Positions 15,306 to 22,872 of a stretch of 64,000 nucleotides of DNA are shown here, piece after piece (position 1 is the stretch's first letter; each line of letters begins with the position of its first letter). The stretch is from 2-01-FULL-41-21 sp038065335 (lineage in GTDB: Bacteria; Patescibacteriota; Minisyncoccia; 2-02-FULL-40-12; GWA2-44-9): contig JBBTRD010000008.1 of NCBI GenBank assembly GCA_038065335.1, positions 8,166-72,165 of the forward strand, given 5' to 3'. The position numbers were made by a program, and so were the translations under genes. The notes under the pieces are model-generated. The model had not been told where the DNA came from, made no database searches, and saw only the letters and a list, made by a program, of their open reading frames with translations.

Positions 15306-16938
15306 ATTATTAAATCCACTTTTTATATTTCATCTTATTTTTGTGGCGTTAGTTTTAATCGGCGAAATTCCGCGTGAACTTGTTATTTATGAAACCGGTC
15401 TATTGGTTTTATATTTCTTGTTTGCTTCCATTGAAGACGGGTTAATATTTTTTGTTCGTTCAATTCCGCTTTTTATCGCCATCCCGCTGACCGCGAATTA
15501 CGACAACCTCAATCAATGGCGGATTCTGGCAATTATTTTATTCGGCAAATGGCTGTTCACTCGGGAGACCTGGCATTACTTCGGAGCTTGGCTAGTTTTA
15601 TTATTCCGAAAGCCTTGGATTGTCATCAAAGAGCATCCTTGGGCGGCTTTGTTTAAGATTTTAGCAATCCTTAGCCTGTTGTCTTTGTGGCACGCTCCTG
15701 ACCGGATTGAAGGTTTAAAACGGATTATTTATTTTATCAACGCCGCTCTCGTCGCCGTTGTTATTGTTTATCCGCCTCGAAGCCATGAGTTTATCAAACG
15801 ACTCATTAAAAATATTATCGCCCCGATCATTATTGTCGTTCTCGTTGGCGTCGTTCAAGTTGCCTCCACTTATTTTATAGACATTTATCAATTTATGAGA
15901 ATTTGGGGCGAGGGAATTCAACTTAGAGAGTTTGGCGCGATGTGGTCGTATATCGCCGTCAATGTTGGTAATACCTGGTTTGCTTACTTCGGCGACCAAC
16001 TCTCGCTCCGAGTGTTTTCCCTCTTTCCCGACTCCCATTCGTTTCCAATATTTTTACTGCTTGGCCTGCCCGCGTTTTTTGCTTGGACTCTTGTCAAGCC
16101 GCTCGGTCGAGCGACAAGAATGCGCGATATGCTTTTTACCCCGTTAGAAGTAGCCTCGCCGAGGTCCGAAGGACTCGCGCCAAAGGCGCGAGCGAGACTT
16201 CTTACGGGGTTTACCCGTGGCAAGCTAGCTGTGCTTTGGATTCCTTTAATATTCTTGATGATGATTCTTTCTGGCACTCGAGGCATCTGGATAGGCGGAG
16301 TCATAATGACGATTTGGATTCTCTTTGTCTTTTTGTATATGCGCCGCAATAGAGTCGCGGCCGAAAAAATCAATATCTTTCGATACATATCGTACTATAT
16401 ATTTATTTTTTTCTTATTGTTTGCCGTGGCTTATCCTATATTTTCTTCCCCTCAATTCTTGGTATCTAAAGGAGACGCTTTCCTGCTTCAGCAACGATTT
16501 AAGTCAATCTTTGATTTCGGCGAAACTTCGAATAGCCAACGGATTGAAATTTGGAAAAAAAGTTTGGTTTCTATTGAACATAATCCTGTGTTTGGAGTTG
16601 GTATTGGAAATTTCCCCGTCGTTCTCGGCCAAAACATTAAACTAACTAAGGCTGGTTCGTCGGCTCATAACATTTATCTGCAAGTCGCTTCGGAAATGGG
16701 GATTCCGGCGGCATTGTTTTTTTTATGGTTCATCTGGTTGGTTTTGAAACAAACCTACAAACGCTTCATAAAATCTACCGAGCCGGCGTATCAGGCCTAT
16801 TTCGGCGGGCTCCTAATCACCCTGCCTTGGATTCTGGCTTATTTAATGACTGACGTGGCAATTTTTGACGAACGAGCTCTTCTTCTCTGTGTCGCCACCC
16901 TCGCGATTGTGGCCACGCCTTTGCACGCTCATGAATAA
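15298..16938 (+). CDS. O-antigen ligase/polymerase-type membrane protein
   Basis: The 546-residue product has about ten to twelve predicted membrane segments and the periplasmic-loop signature of the WaaL/Wzy superfamily near the end: SQRIEIWKKSLVSIEHNPVF, GVGIGNFPVVLGQ, GSSAHNIYLQVASEMGIPAA. A 73-bp cloverleaf element (16138-16210) is inserted in frame at about residues 281-305 (LEVASPRSEGLAPKARARLL), in a loop between membrane helices. It overlaps both neighbours, so it is translated with the glycosyltransferases. Likely role: polymerisation or ligation of a surface polysaccharide. Confidence 0.8.
   Translation: MPKLLNPLFIFHLIFVALVLIGEIPRELVIYETGLLVLYFLFASIEDGLIFFVRSIPLFIAIPLTANYDNLNQWRILAIILFGKWLFTRETWHYFGAWLVLLFRKPWIVIKEHPWAALFKILAILSLLSLWHAPDRIEGLKRIIYFINAALVAVVIVYPPRSHEFIKRLIKNIIAPIIIVVLVGVVQVASTYFIDIYQFMRIWGEGIQLREFGAMWSYIAVNVGNTWFAYFGDQLSLRVFSLFPDSHSFPIFLLLGLPAFFAWTLVKPLGRATRMRDMLFTPLEVASPRSEGLAPKARARLLTGFTRGKLAVLWIPLIFLMMILSGTRGIWIGGVIMTIWILFVFLYMRRNRVAAEKINIFRYISYYIFIFFLLFAVAYPIFSSPQFLVSKGDAFLLQQRFKSIFDFGETSNSQRIEIWKKSLVSIEHNPVFGVGIGNFPVVLGQNIKLTKAGSSAHNIYLQVASEMGIPAALFFLWFIWLVLKQTYKRFIKSTEPAYQAYFGGLLITLPWILAYLMTDVAIFDERALLLCVATLAIVATPLHAHE
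16138..16210 (+). repeat. Cloverleaf palindromic element, copy C (in frame)
   Basis: Outer stem ACCCCGTTAGAAGT/ACTTCTTACGGGGT with one mismatch, enclosing the same three hairpins as copy B. Relative to copy B the stem ends changed on both sides (TCCCG/CGGGA to CCCCG/CGGGG), a compensatory change. Confidence 0.85.
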
Positions 16939-17974
16939 CCCGATTGTCTCCATCAATATCGTCGTCCTTAATGGCGAAAAATATATCCGTCATTGTTTAG
17001 AATCGATTTTTGTTCAATCTTATTCTCACGAACTGATAGAAATTAATATCCTCGACAACGGCTCAACAGATAATACGATTGATTTTATTGAAAATTGGAA
17101 ATTGAAAAATGAAAATTTTAAAATTACTTTTATAAAAAGCAATTTTAATCATGGTATGTGGGGCGGTCAAGAAGAACTTTTAAAACAATCTTCCGGAAAA
17201 TATATCGTTATTTTGTCAGTTGATGTTATTTTGGAAAAAGATTTTATTTCAAATGCCGTCCGCGCGTTAGACGCCAACCCCAAACTCGGCGCCCTCCAAG
17301 CAAAAATCTACCAATTTAATCTTCGGGAATTGGAAATTGAAAATTGGAAATTGAAAATTGGAGGAACGATTGATTCCTGCGGATTTAAAATATTTCGCTC
17401 TCGTCGAATCGTTAATATCGGCCATGGTGAAACGGACATAGGACAATATGATAAAGCACGCGAAATTTTTGGCGTGGAAGGCGCGGTGCCAGTGTTTAAA
17501 AAAGAAGCTCTTGAAAGTATCCGCATCTTGGGAGAAATCGCTGACCATGATTTATTCTGGTACGCCGAGGATTTAGATGTCGCTTGGCGCCTCCGAATGG
17601 CTGGCTGGGAACAACGCTACGAACCATCAGTAATGGCTTGGCACGATCGGCAAACCACTAAACAAACCCGCCGCGGATTACGCGATTTTATCGCTGTTCG
17701 CCGAGCGATTCCGCTCCGAAAACGCCAGCTCGAATGGCGAAATATCCGCTGTACAATTATCAAAAATGATTATATAATAAACACCCTGAAAGACTTGCCC
17801 TATATTCTGTTACGAGAGATTACCATAACCGTTTATCTTTTAATATTTGAGACTGCTGTTTTTGCCGAATTGCCGACGTTGCTAAAATTAATACCGCGCA
17901 TGTTTCGTAAGCGCCGAGAAATTATGAAGCGCGCCAAAGCCAGTCCAACCGAAATCCACGCTTATTTTTTCTAA
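16931..17974 (+). CDS. GT2-family glycosyltransferase
   Basis: I place the start at the ATG at 16931, overlapping the previous stop by eight bases; it gives the canonical opening NPIVSINIVVLNGEKYIRHC. Further GT2 motifs: ILDNGSTDNTIDF, VILSVDVILEKDFISNAVRA (DxD-like position), DHDLFWYAEDLDVAWRLRMA. The 347-residue product has C-terminal hydrophobic segments (about 285-320). Two AT-rich microrepeats are read as ENWKLKNEN and RELEIENWKLKIGG (17089-17118, 17328-17362). Likely role: sugar addition to the surface glycan. Confidence 0.85.
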   Translation: MNNPIVSINIVVLNGEKYIRHCLESIFVQSYSHELIEINILDNGSTDNTIDFIENWKLKNENFKITFIKSNFNHGMWGGQEELLKQSSGKYIVILSVDVILEKDFISNAVRALDANPKLGALQAKIYQFNLRELEIENWKLKIGGTIDSCGFKIFRSRRIVNIGHGETDIGQYDKAREIFGVEGAVPVFKKEALESIRILGEIADHDLFWYAEDLDVAWRLRMAGWEQRYEPSVMAWHDRQTTKQTRRGLRDFIAVRRAIPLRKRQLEWRNIRCTIIKNDYIINTLKDLPYILLREITITVYLLIFETAVFAELPTLLKLIPRMFRKRREIMKRAKASPTEIHAYFF

Positions 17975-18984
17975 TGGAACCCATTATTTATCAATCCTCG
18001 CCTCGACCCAGAAATCGTTTATATCGTTTTCGTTATTTTATACTACTTATGATTATTGCCGCTGGCTTATTTTATTTAAACGCGACCGGTAATCAGATTG
18101 ATATTTTTAATCCGTTCGCCACCCGTGATTCGGTTCAATCCTTACCGGTCATGACCCCGGATCCTGATTACGCAATGCCTGCCAAAGAATTAAATCGACT
18201 GGATGTTTTAATTCTTGGCGTCCGCGGAGCCAACGATCCGGACGCCGTGGACAGCGGACCGTTATTGACGGATTCGATTCAAGTTTTCAGCTATGATAAG
18301 GCCGCGAAGAAGTCGTCTCTTATCTCTATTCCTCGCGATTTATTTGTGATTATTCACGATCAAAAAAAAGATAAGCTTAATTCGGCCTATGAATACGGAC
18401 TAAGCCACAGTCCCGACAGTCTTCAATTTATTAAAGAAAAAATTTCGCAAATCACGGGCGTTTACATCGATCAAGTCGTCGTTTTTGATTTCTCATCGTT
18501 TAAAGGGATAGTGGACGCCCTCGGCGGTATTGATGTTACTCTGACGGTTCCATTCAGCGAAACCCAACAGTGGGGAGCTAGCTTCTCTTTGCCCGTCGGC
18601 GTAAATCATCTTGATGGCCAATCAGCGCTCTATTACGCTCGTTCCCGCTATTCTTCGAGCGATTTTGACCGCTCCCGACGCCAGCAACAAATTATGTTCG
18701 CCATTGAGGACAAGCTTCTTCGGTTAAATTTATTGAGCGACCCCGTAAAAAGTTTCTCAATTTTGAATTTAATCAGAAGCGAAATTAAAACTGACATCGG
18801 CGTGTGGAATATCAGTGAATTTCTTAATCTGGCCAATCAAGTTAAGTTCAACCAAATTAAACGCGGCGTCATTTCCACCGATAATCTTCTTGTTGAAAGC
18901 AAAGACAATGGCGTCTATATCCTACTTCCTAAAGAAGGGACTTTAGTCGGTATCAAGCAACTTTTTCAAGATAATCTGCGATAA
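17974..18984 (+). CDS. LytR-CpsA-Psr (LCP) family protein
   Basis: The 336-residue product has a short cytoplasmic start, one membrane helix (about 21-39, FILLMIIAAGLFYLNATG) and an LCP catalytic domain: LDVLILGVRG, LLTDSIQVFSYD, SLISIPRDLFVII, KLNSAYEYG, FKGIVDALGGIDVTL, LDGQSALYYARSRYSSSDFD RSRRQQQ-type arginines. LCP enzymes transfer lipid-linked glycans to peptidoglycan or other acceptors outside the membrane. Its stop overlaps the previous gene by one base (TAATG), consistent with a polysaccharide assembly operon. Confidence 0.9.
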   Translation: MEPIIYQSSPRPRNRLYRFRYFILLMIIAAGLFYLNATGNQIDIFNPFATRDSVQSLPVMTPDPDYAMPAKELNRLDVLILGVRGANDPDAVDSGPLLTDSIQVFSYDKAAKKSSLISIPRDLFVIIHDQKKDKLNSAYEYGLSHSPDSLQFIKEKISQITGVYIDQVVVFDFSSFKGIVDALGGIDVTLTVPFSETQQWGASFSLPVGVNHLDGQSALYYARSRYSSSDFDRSRRQQQIMFAIEDKLLRLNLLSDPVKSFSILNLIRSEIKTDIGVWNISEFLNLANQVKFNQIKRGVISTDNLLVESKDNGVYILLPKEGTLVGIKQLFQDNLR

Positions 18985-19067
18985 AAGTTACCAATCATCA
19001 TTTTCCAGTTTTCAGTTATTGAGAACTGATCACTTATTGGAAACTGATAACTGAAAACTAAAATTTT

Positions 19068-19874
19068 ATGCTTTCCATCGTTATTGTTAATTATAAAAAT
19101 GCTCCACTTTTACGCTTGTGCTTAAAATCGCTTCGGCGCGTTATTTCCGATTCTTTCGTTCATGAAATTATCGTCGTTGACGCTTCCGCTAATGCCGATA
19201 CGGTTCATATCGCGACGGAAGAATTTCCCCACATCCGCTATTTGCCATTCAAGGAAAACATCGGCTACACCCGAGCCGTAAATCATGGACTTAAAACGGC
19301 GAAAGGGGATTTTATTTTTATTATCAACGCCGACATTATTCCTCTCGAAGGCAGTCTCGAAAAAATGTATGCCTATATGAAATCCCATCCCGAAATCGGC
19401 CTGCTCGGCCCGCGGTTATTAAATTTTGACGGTTCAACCCAACAATCGTGTTTTCGATTTTATACACCCTTCACGATTATTTGTCGCCGAACATTTTTAG
19501 GAAAACTACCTTTCGTTAAAAATGTTTTAAATCGATTTTTAATGAAAGATAAAGATTTAACTCAACCCTTGATGGCGGACTGGCTGATGGGATCAGCTCT
19601 AATGGTTTCTCGTCAAGCGTTGGAAACCGTGGGCTATATGGATGAACAGTTTTATTTATATATGAGTGATGTTGACTGGCCCCGCCATTTTTGGGAGAAT
19701 GGATATCAGGTGGTATTTTTTCCACTAGCGATGATCTACCATTACCATCGCCAAGAATCGCATGGCGCGCTCGATGTTCTCGACGCTATTTTTAATCGTC
19801 GCACCCAACAACACATCACTGATGCCCTCCGCTATTTCCGTAAAAACGGAGTCCATAAGATATCTTACGTTTAA
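19068..19874 (+). CDS. GT2-family glycosyltransferase (rhamnosyltransferase-like)
   Basis: The 268-residue product has the GT-A opening MLSIVIVNYKNAPLLRLCLK, the nucleotide region EIIVVDASANADTVHI, ENIGYTRAVNHGLKTAKGD, IINADIIPLEGSLEKM (DxD-like NAD) and the acceptor region WLMGSALMVSRQALETVGYM DEQFYLYMSDVD. It resembles dTDP-rhamnosyl transferases, but donor identity cannot be read from sequence. The 83-base gap upstream contains an AT-rich inverted repeat (TTTTCAGTTAT/ATAACTGAAAA, 19009-19056). Confidence 0.85.
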   Translation: MLSIVIVNYKNAPLLRLCLKSLRRVISDSFVHEIIVVDASANADTVHIATEEFPHIRYLPFKENIGYTRAVNHGLKTAKGDFIFIINADIIPLEGSLEKMYAYMKSHPEIGLLGPRLLNFDGSTQQSCFRFYTPFTIICRRTFLGKLPFVKNVLNRFLMKDKDLTQPLMADWLMGSALMVSRQALETVGYMDEQFYLYMSDVDWPRHFWENGYQVVFFPLAMIYHYHRQESHGALDVLDAIFNRRTQQHITDALRYFRKNGVHKISYV

Positions 19875-19880
19875 ACAATC

Positions 19881-21128
19881 ATGATTAAAAAAATATCATT
19901 ACCCCTCGCGATTATCATCTGTCTCGTTCTTGGGTTTGGCGGCGGAATATTGTACACGAATAAAAATACGCCGACCATCCCGCCAATCCAACAATTAATA
20001 AATCAAGATGTCGGTAAAGTTCAGAATGTTGATTTTTCATTTTTTTGGAAAGTTTGGAGTGATCTTTCCGCTAAATACGTAGATAAATCGAAACTTGATA
20101 CCCAAAAGATGGTCTACGGCGCCATCGGGGGAATGGTTGACGCGGTCGGTGATCCTTATACGGTCTTCTTTGAACCAACCCAAGCCAAACAGTTCGCCCA
20201 AGAAATTTCCGGCGCTTTTGGCGGAGTTGGCATGGAAATTGGCGTGAAAAATGACATTTTAACCATCATCGCGCCGTTACCCAATACCCCAGCGGCTAGA
20301 GCCGGAATTTTAGCGGGCAATAAAATTTTAAAAATAAATGGCGCTTCGACCCAAGGTCTCTCGACTGAAGAAGCGGTCAGTACTATTCGAGGCAAAGTCG
20401 GCACCAAAATTACTATCACTATCTCCGGAAGCGACGATAAGCCCCGCGATATCACCATGACCCGGGAAACCATCAAAGTCCCGACCGTTGTCTGGAAAAT
20501 GCTAACTAACCCTTCAACAAGCTCAGGGCAAGCTAGTAAAAATATCGCTTATATTCAGGCTTATCAATTTAATGAGAATATCAACGGTCAGTTTAAAAAA
20601 GCCGTTGATGAAATAGAAAAATCAAACCCCAAAGCCGACGGTATCATTCTCGATTTACGCAATAATCCCGGCGGTCTTCTTGATTCCGCCATCAACCTTG
20701 CCGGTTATTTTGTCGCCAAAGGTCAGCCTGTGGTCAGTGAAGTCTTTGGCGACGGCACAATAAATAAATTCACTTCTGACGGAAATGCCGTTTTGGCTAA
20801 ATATCATGTCGTCATTCTCGTGAACGGCGGTTCCGCCTCGGCTTCGGAAATTTTGGCCGGCGCCCTTCACGATAATTTGGGCTTGAAATTAATCGGCGAA
20901 AAAACATTCGGCAAGGGCGTCGTTCAAGAATTAGTAAATCTCGATGACGGCGCTTCGCTTAAAGTGACGGTCGCCCGCTGGTTCACCCCGGCCGGCACTA
21001 ACATCTCCGAAAAGGGGATTGAACCCGACATCAAAGTCGAGCTCACCGACGACCAAAAGAAAAACATCATTTTCGGCGATTTGTCGGTTGACCCGCAATT
21101 ACAAAAAGCATTGGAGTACGTCAGATAA
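19881..21128 (+). CDS. ctpA: S41 C-terminal processing peptidase
   Basis: The 415-residue product has an N-terminal signal-anchor (about 5-25), a PDZ domain (about 100-185; GGVGMEIGVK, NTPAARAGILAGNKILKING) and an S41 protease domain with RNNPGGLLDSAINLAG, catalytic Ser at about residue 318 (NGGSASASEIL) and Lys at about 345 (EKTFGKGVVQE). CtpA proteases act outside the membrane on envelope proteins. A microinsert (NPSTSSGQAS, 20511-20537) is read in frame between PDZ and catalytic domain. Gene symbol is by family resemblance. Confidence 0.9.
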   Translation: MIKKISLPLAIIICLVLGFGGGILYTNKNTPTIPPIQQLINQDVGKVQNVDFSFFWKVWSDLSAKYVDKSKLDTQKMVYGAIGGMVDAVGDPYTVFFEPTQAKQFAQEISGAFGGVGMEIGVKNDILTIIAPLPNTPAARAGILAGNKILKINGASTQGLSTEEAVSTIRGKVGTKITITISGSDDKPRDITMTRETIKVPTVVWKMLTNPSTSSGQASKNIAYIQAYQFNENINGQFKKAVDEIEKSNPKADGIILDLRNNPGGLLDSAINLAGYFVAKGQPVVSEVFGDGTINKFTSDGNAVLAKYHVVILVNGGSASASEILAGALHDNLGLKLIGEKTFGKGVVQELVNLDDGASLKVTVARWFTPAGTNISEKGIEPDIKVELTDDQKKNIIFGDLSVDPQLQKALEYVR

Positions 21129-21130
21129 AC

Positions 21131-21250
21131 TGAAAACCTGCCACTTTGGCCCAGACCCGGGAAATGAAAGGCCCTGCCTAGACTTGCGTCTGGCAGGGCT
21201 GGCCGCGAAGAGCGGGGACACGGACAGGAGTCCGTGGGGGCTTTTCGCGG
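21131..21250 (+). repeat. Structured intergenic element (partial copy of the 31069 family)
   Basis: The left part (AACCTGCC, CCCAGACCCGGGAAA, then CCCTGCC/GGCAGGG hairpin 21171-21199) matches the inverted 31069 and 49051 elements. The right part differs: a stem CCGCGAAGAGC/GCTTTTCGCGG encloses CACGGAC-AGGA-GTCCGTG. It may serve as the terminator of ctpA. Confidence 0.6.
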
Positions 21251-21371
21251 AGAGGATTATTCGTAGACAACTTATTTGATTATAGCATTTTAATGGTAGA
21301 GAAGTCAAGGTTGTGAAAACGGGACGAAAATAGTAGACTTTGATTTAGTAATTAGATTAATTAGAAATTTT

Positions 21372-21833
21372 ATGCGCGTTATTCTTCTTCAAAACATTAA
21401 AGGATTTGGACAGATTGGGGAGGTAAAGAGCGTATCGGATGGACATGCCCGAAATTTTCTATTTCCGAAAAAGCTGGCGAAAATCGCCACGGAAAACACG
21501 CTCAAAGAAGTGGCCGCCCTTTCTCTAAAACGAGAAGTGATGACACTCAAAAATCAGGAAGCTGTCCAGAAGGCGGTATTAGTATTGGCCACGATATCTT
21601 TAGAATTTAAAAAGAAAGCCAGCCCAACAGGAACCCTGTTTTCTTCAGTCACTAGACATGAGATTGCTCACGAACTAACAAAACTCTCGGGCCTGAAAGT
21701 TGAAACGGAGATGATTGATATCGGCGAGCATGGAGAACATATCAAACATCTCGGTGAACATGTTGTAACCGTTGAATTGGCTAATGGGCTCAAGACCGAT
21801 GTTAAGGTGTCAATCAAAAACGAGCAAAACTAA
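21372..21833 (+). CDS. rplI: Large ribosomal subunit protein bL9
   Basis: The 153-residue product begins MRVILLQNIKGFGQIGEVKS and continues VSDGHARNFLFPKKLAKIAT, the L9 N-terminal domain, followed by the connecting helix and a C-terminal domain ending in ELANGLKTDVKVSI. L9 is absent in some Patescibacteria lineages, so its presence is informative for placement. It is convergent with rpmA and overlaps its end by four bases. Confidence 0.93.
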   Translation: MRVILLQNIKGFGQIGEVKSVSDGHARNFLFPKKLAKIATENTLKEVAALSLKREVMTLKNQEAVQKAVLVLATISLEFKKKASPTGTLFSSVTRHEIAHELTKLSGLKVETEMIDIGEHGEHIKHLGEHVVTVELANGLKTDVKVSIKNEQN

Positions 21834-22102
21834 ACCACACTGACCACTTTCACAATTCGACGATCGCCACTGAATCCGGTTTTGCGTTTGGTGGTGAACT
21901 TTACCTGACCGGGCGTCACGGCATAAATCGTGTAGTCCTTGCCCAGACGAACGCCAAGACCGGGAAGAAATTTAGTGCCGTGCTGACGAATAATAATATT
22001 ACCGATTTTAGCGGCTTGGCCTTGAGAAAGCTTTACGCCAAGATATTTAGGCTGTGAATCGCGACCATTAGCCGTAGTTCCTATCGCTTTTGTATGTGCC
22101 AT
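21830..22102 (-). CDS. rpmA: Large ribosomal subunit protein bL27
   Basis: The 90-residue product opens MAHTKAIGTTANGRDSQPKY and contains GNIIIRQHGTKFLPGLGVRL and KDYTIYAVTPGQVKF, matching L27, whose N-terminal tail reaches the peptidyl-transferase centre. No cleaved N-terminal extension of the Firmicutes type is present. L27 normally follows rplU; here rplU is 27 kb away (49201), so the pair is split. Confidence 0.93.
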   Translation of the reverse strand: MAHTKAIGTTANGRDSQPKYLGVKLSQGQAAKIGNIIIRQHGTKFLPGLGVRLGKDYTIYAVTPGQVKFTTKRKTGFSGDRRIVKVVSVV

Positions 22103-22285
22103 AGTTTCCGAAATTTTTGAGCTAGCCCAGCGAAAAAAATTTCGCTGAAACTATGCAGTCCCGCCTCATCTGGTTTCACAATGAGTGATACCAGTGAACA
22201 GAGACGAAGTCGTTTCACTGCTCTAAAACTTCCTGTTAAAATATATTCGACCCCAGATGGGGCGGGGCGCCATAGTCGTCTATTA

Positions 22286-22693
22286 ATGAATACAACTGTA
22301 ATAGTATCAAAAATAAAAAAGTTATGCAAGAATCATCAACACGGCCTATTTGTTGGACTTTGTTTGATTATTACCGCCGGGATTGGTTATAATATCGGTC
22401 GTATTATCGCTCTCCACGCTTCACCGGGTGCAAATGGTCAATCAGCCAACATTTCTGATACAACAAAGGGCAATACTAACTTCACAAAAACTGCGCCTCA
22501 AATTAAAATTACCCTACCAAGCCCTATTCCTACCGACCCCCGAGTGGTTGCTTCTAAAGCGGCCGGTTCCAAATTATATCATCATCCGTGGTGCTCTGGC
22601 GCCCAAAGAATTAAAGAAACAAACAAACTCTGGTTTCCAACTGAAGCAAATGCCATTTCGGCCGGCTATACTCTTGCGGGTAATTGTCAATAA
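22286..22693 (+). CDS. Membrane protein with Ada-like zinc-binding domain
   Basis: I use the ATG at 22286 (135 residues), since the 35 upstream codons of the open frame come from a repeat-like GC-rich stretch. One membrane helix lies at about residues 20-45 (GLFVGLCLIITAGIGYNIGR). A Ser/Thr/Pro linker follows, then a C-terminal domain (VVASKAAGSKLYHHPWCSGA QRIKETNKLWF, then ISAGYTLAGNC) that resembles the methyl-phosphotriester zinc domain of Ada, with Cys residues at both ends. In Patescibacteria this domain is often fused to membrane or nuclease proteins. Function unknown. Confidence 0.55.
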   Translation: MNTTVIVSKIKKLCKNHQHGLFVGLCLIITAGIGYNIGRIIALHASPGANGQSANISDTTKGNTNFTKTAPQIKITLPSPIPTDPRVVASKAAGSKLYHHPWCSGAQRIKETNKLWFPTEANAISAGYTLAGNCQ

Positions 22694-22702
22694 TGGTACT
22701 AT
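22674..22702 (+). promoter_or_regulatory. Promoter for the small RNA at 22709
   Basis: TTGCGG (22674-22679), a 17-base spacer and TACTAT (22697-22702). The predicted start, about 7 bases downstream, coincides with the first base of the closing stem of the RNA. Confidence 0.5.
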
Positions 22703-22708
22703 AGGTGG

Positions 22709-22814
22709 GCGAGCGCATGGCACTCTACTTAAACATTTGGTCAATCATCAGAAGATAGTTTAAGTAGAGGTGGCGCCACTGGGGTTCAAGTCCACCATGC
22801 TCGCACTTTTTTTA
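22709..22814 (+). ncRNA. Candidate small RNA with tRNA-like ends
   Basis: The 5' end GCGAGCG pairs fully with TGCTCGC (22798-22804), followed by A, C and eight T, so the closing stem and T-run could act as a terminator. Inside is a perfect 12-bp stem CTCTACTTAAAC/GTTTAAGTAGAG (22722-22733 and 22757-22768) with a 23-base loop. A T-arm-like GGGGTTCAAGTCC (22781-22793) lies just before the closing stem. A D-arm is not visible and the T-stem is imperfect, so it is not a standard tRNA. The promoter and T-run define a separate transcript of about 100 nt. It could be a degenerate or unusual class II tRNA or a distinct sRNA. Confidence 0.45.
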
Positions 22815-22872
22815 CTCTTAAATTCTACTAATTAATAGAACGCCGCTGAATTGACGGTCAGCAAGTTATAAA

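Noticed and set aside
22709..22806. Standard tRNA-Leu(UAA) or SRP RNA
   Set aside because: No D-arm, T-stem has mismatches, and the SRP motif GGAAGG..AGCAG is absent. Kept as an unassigned RNA.
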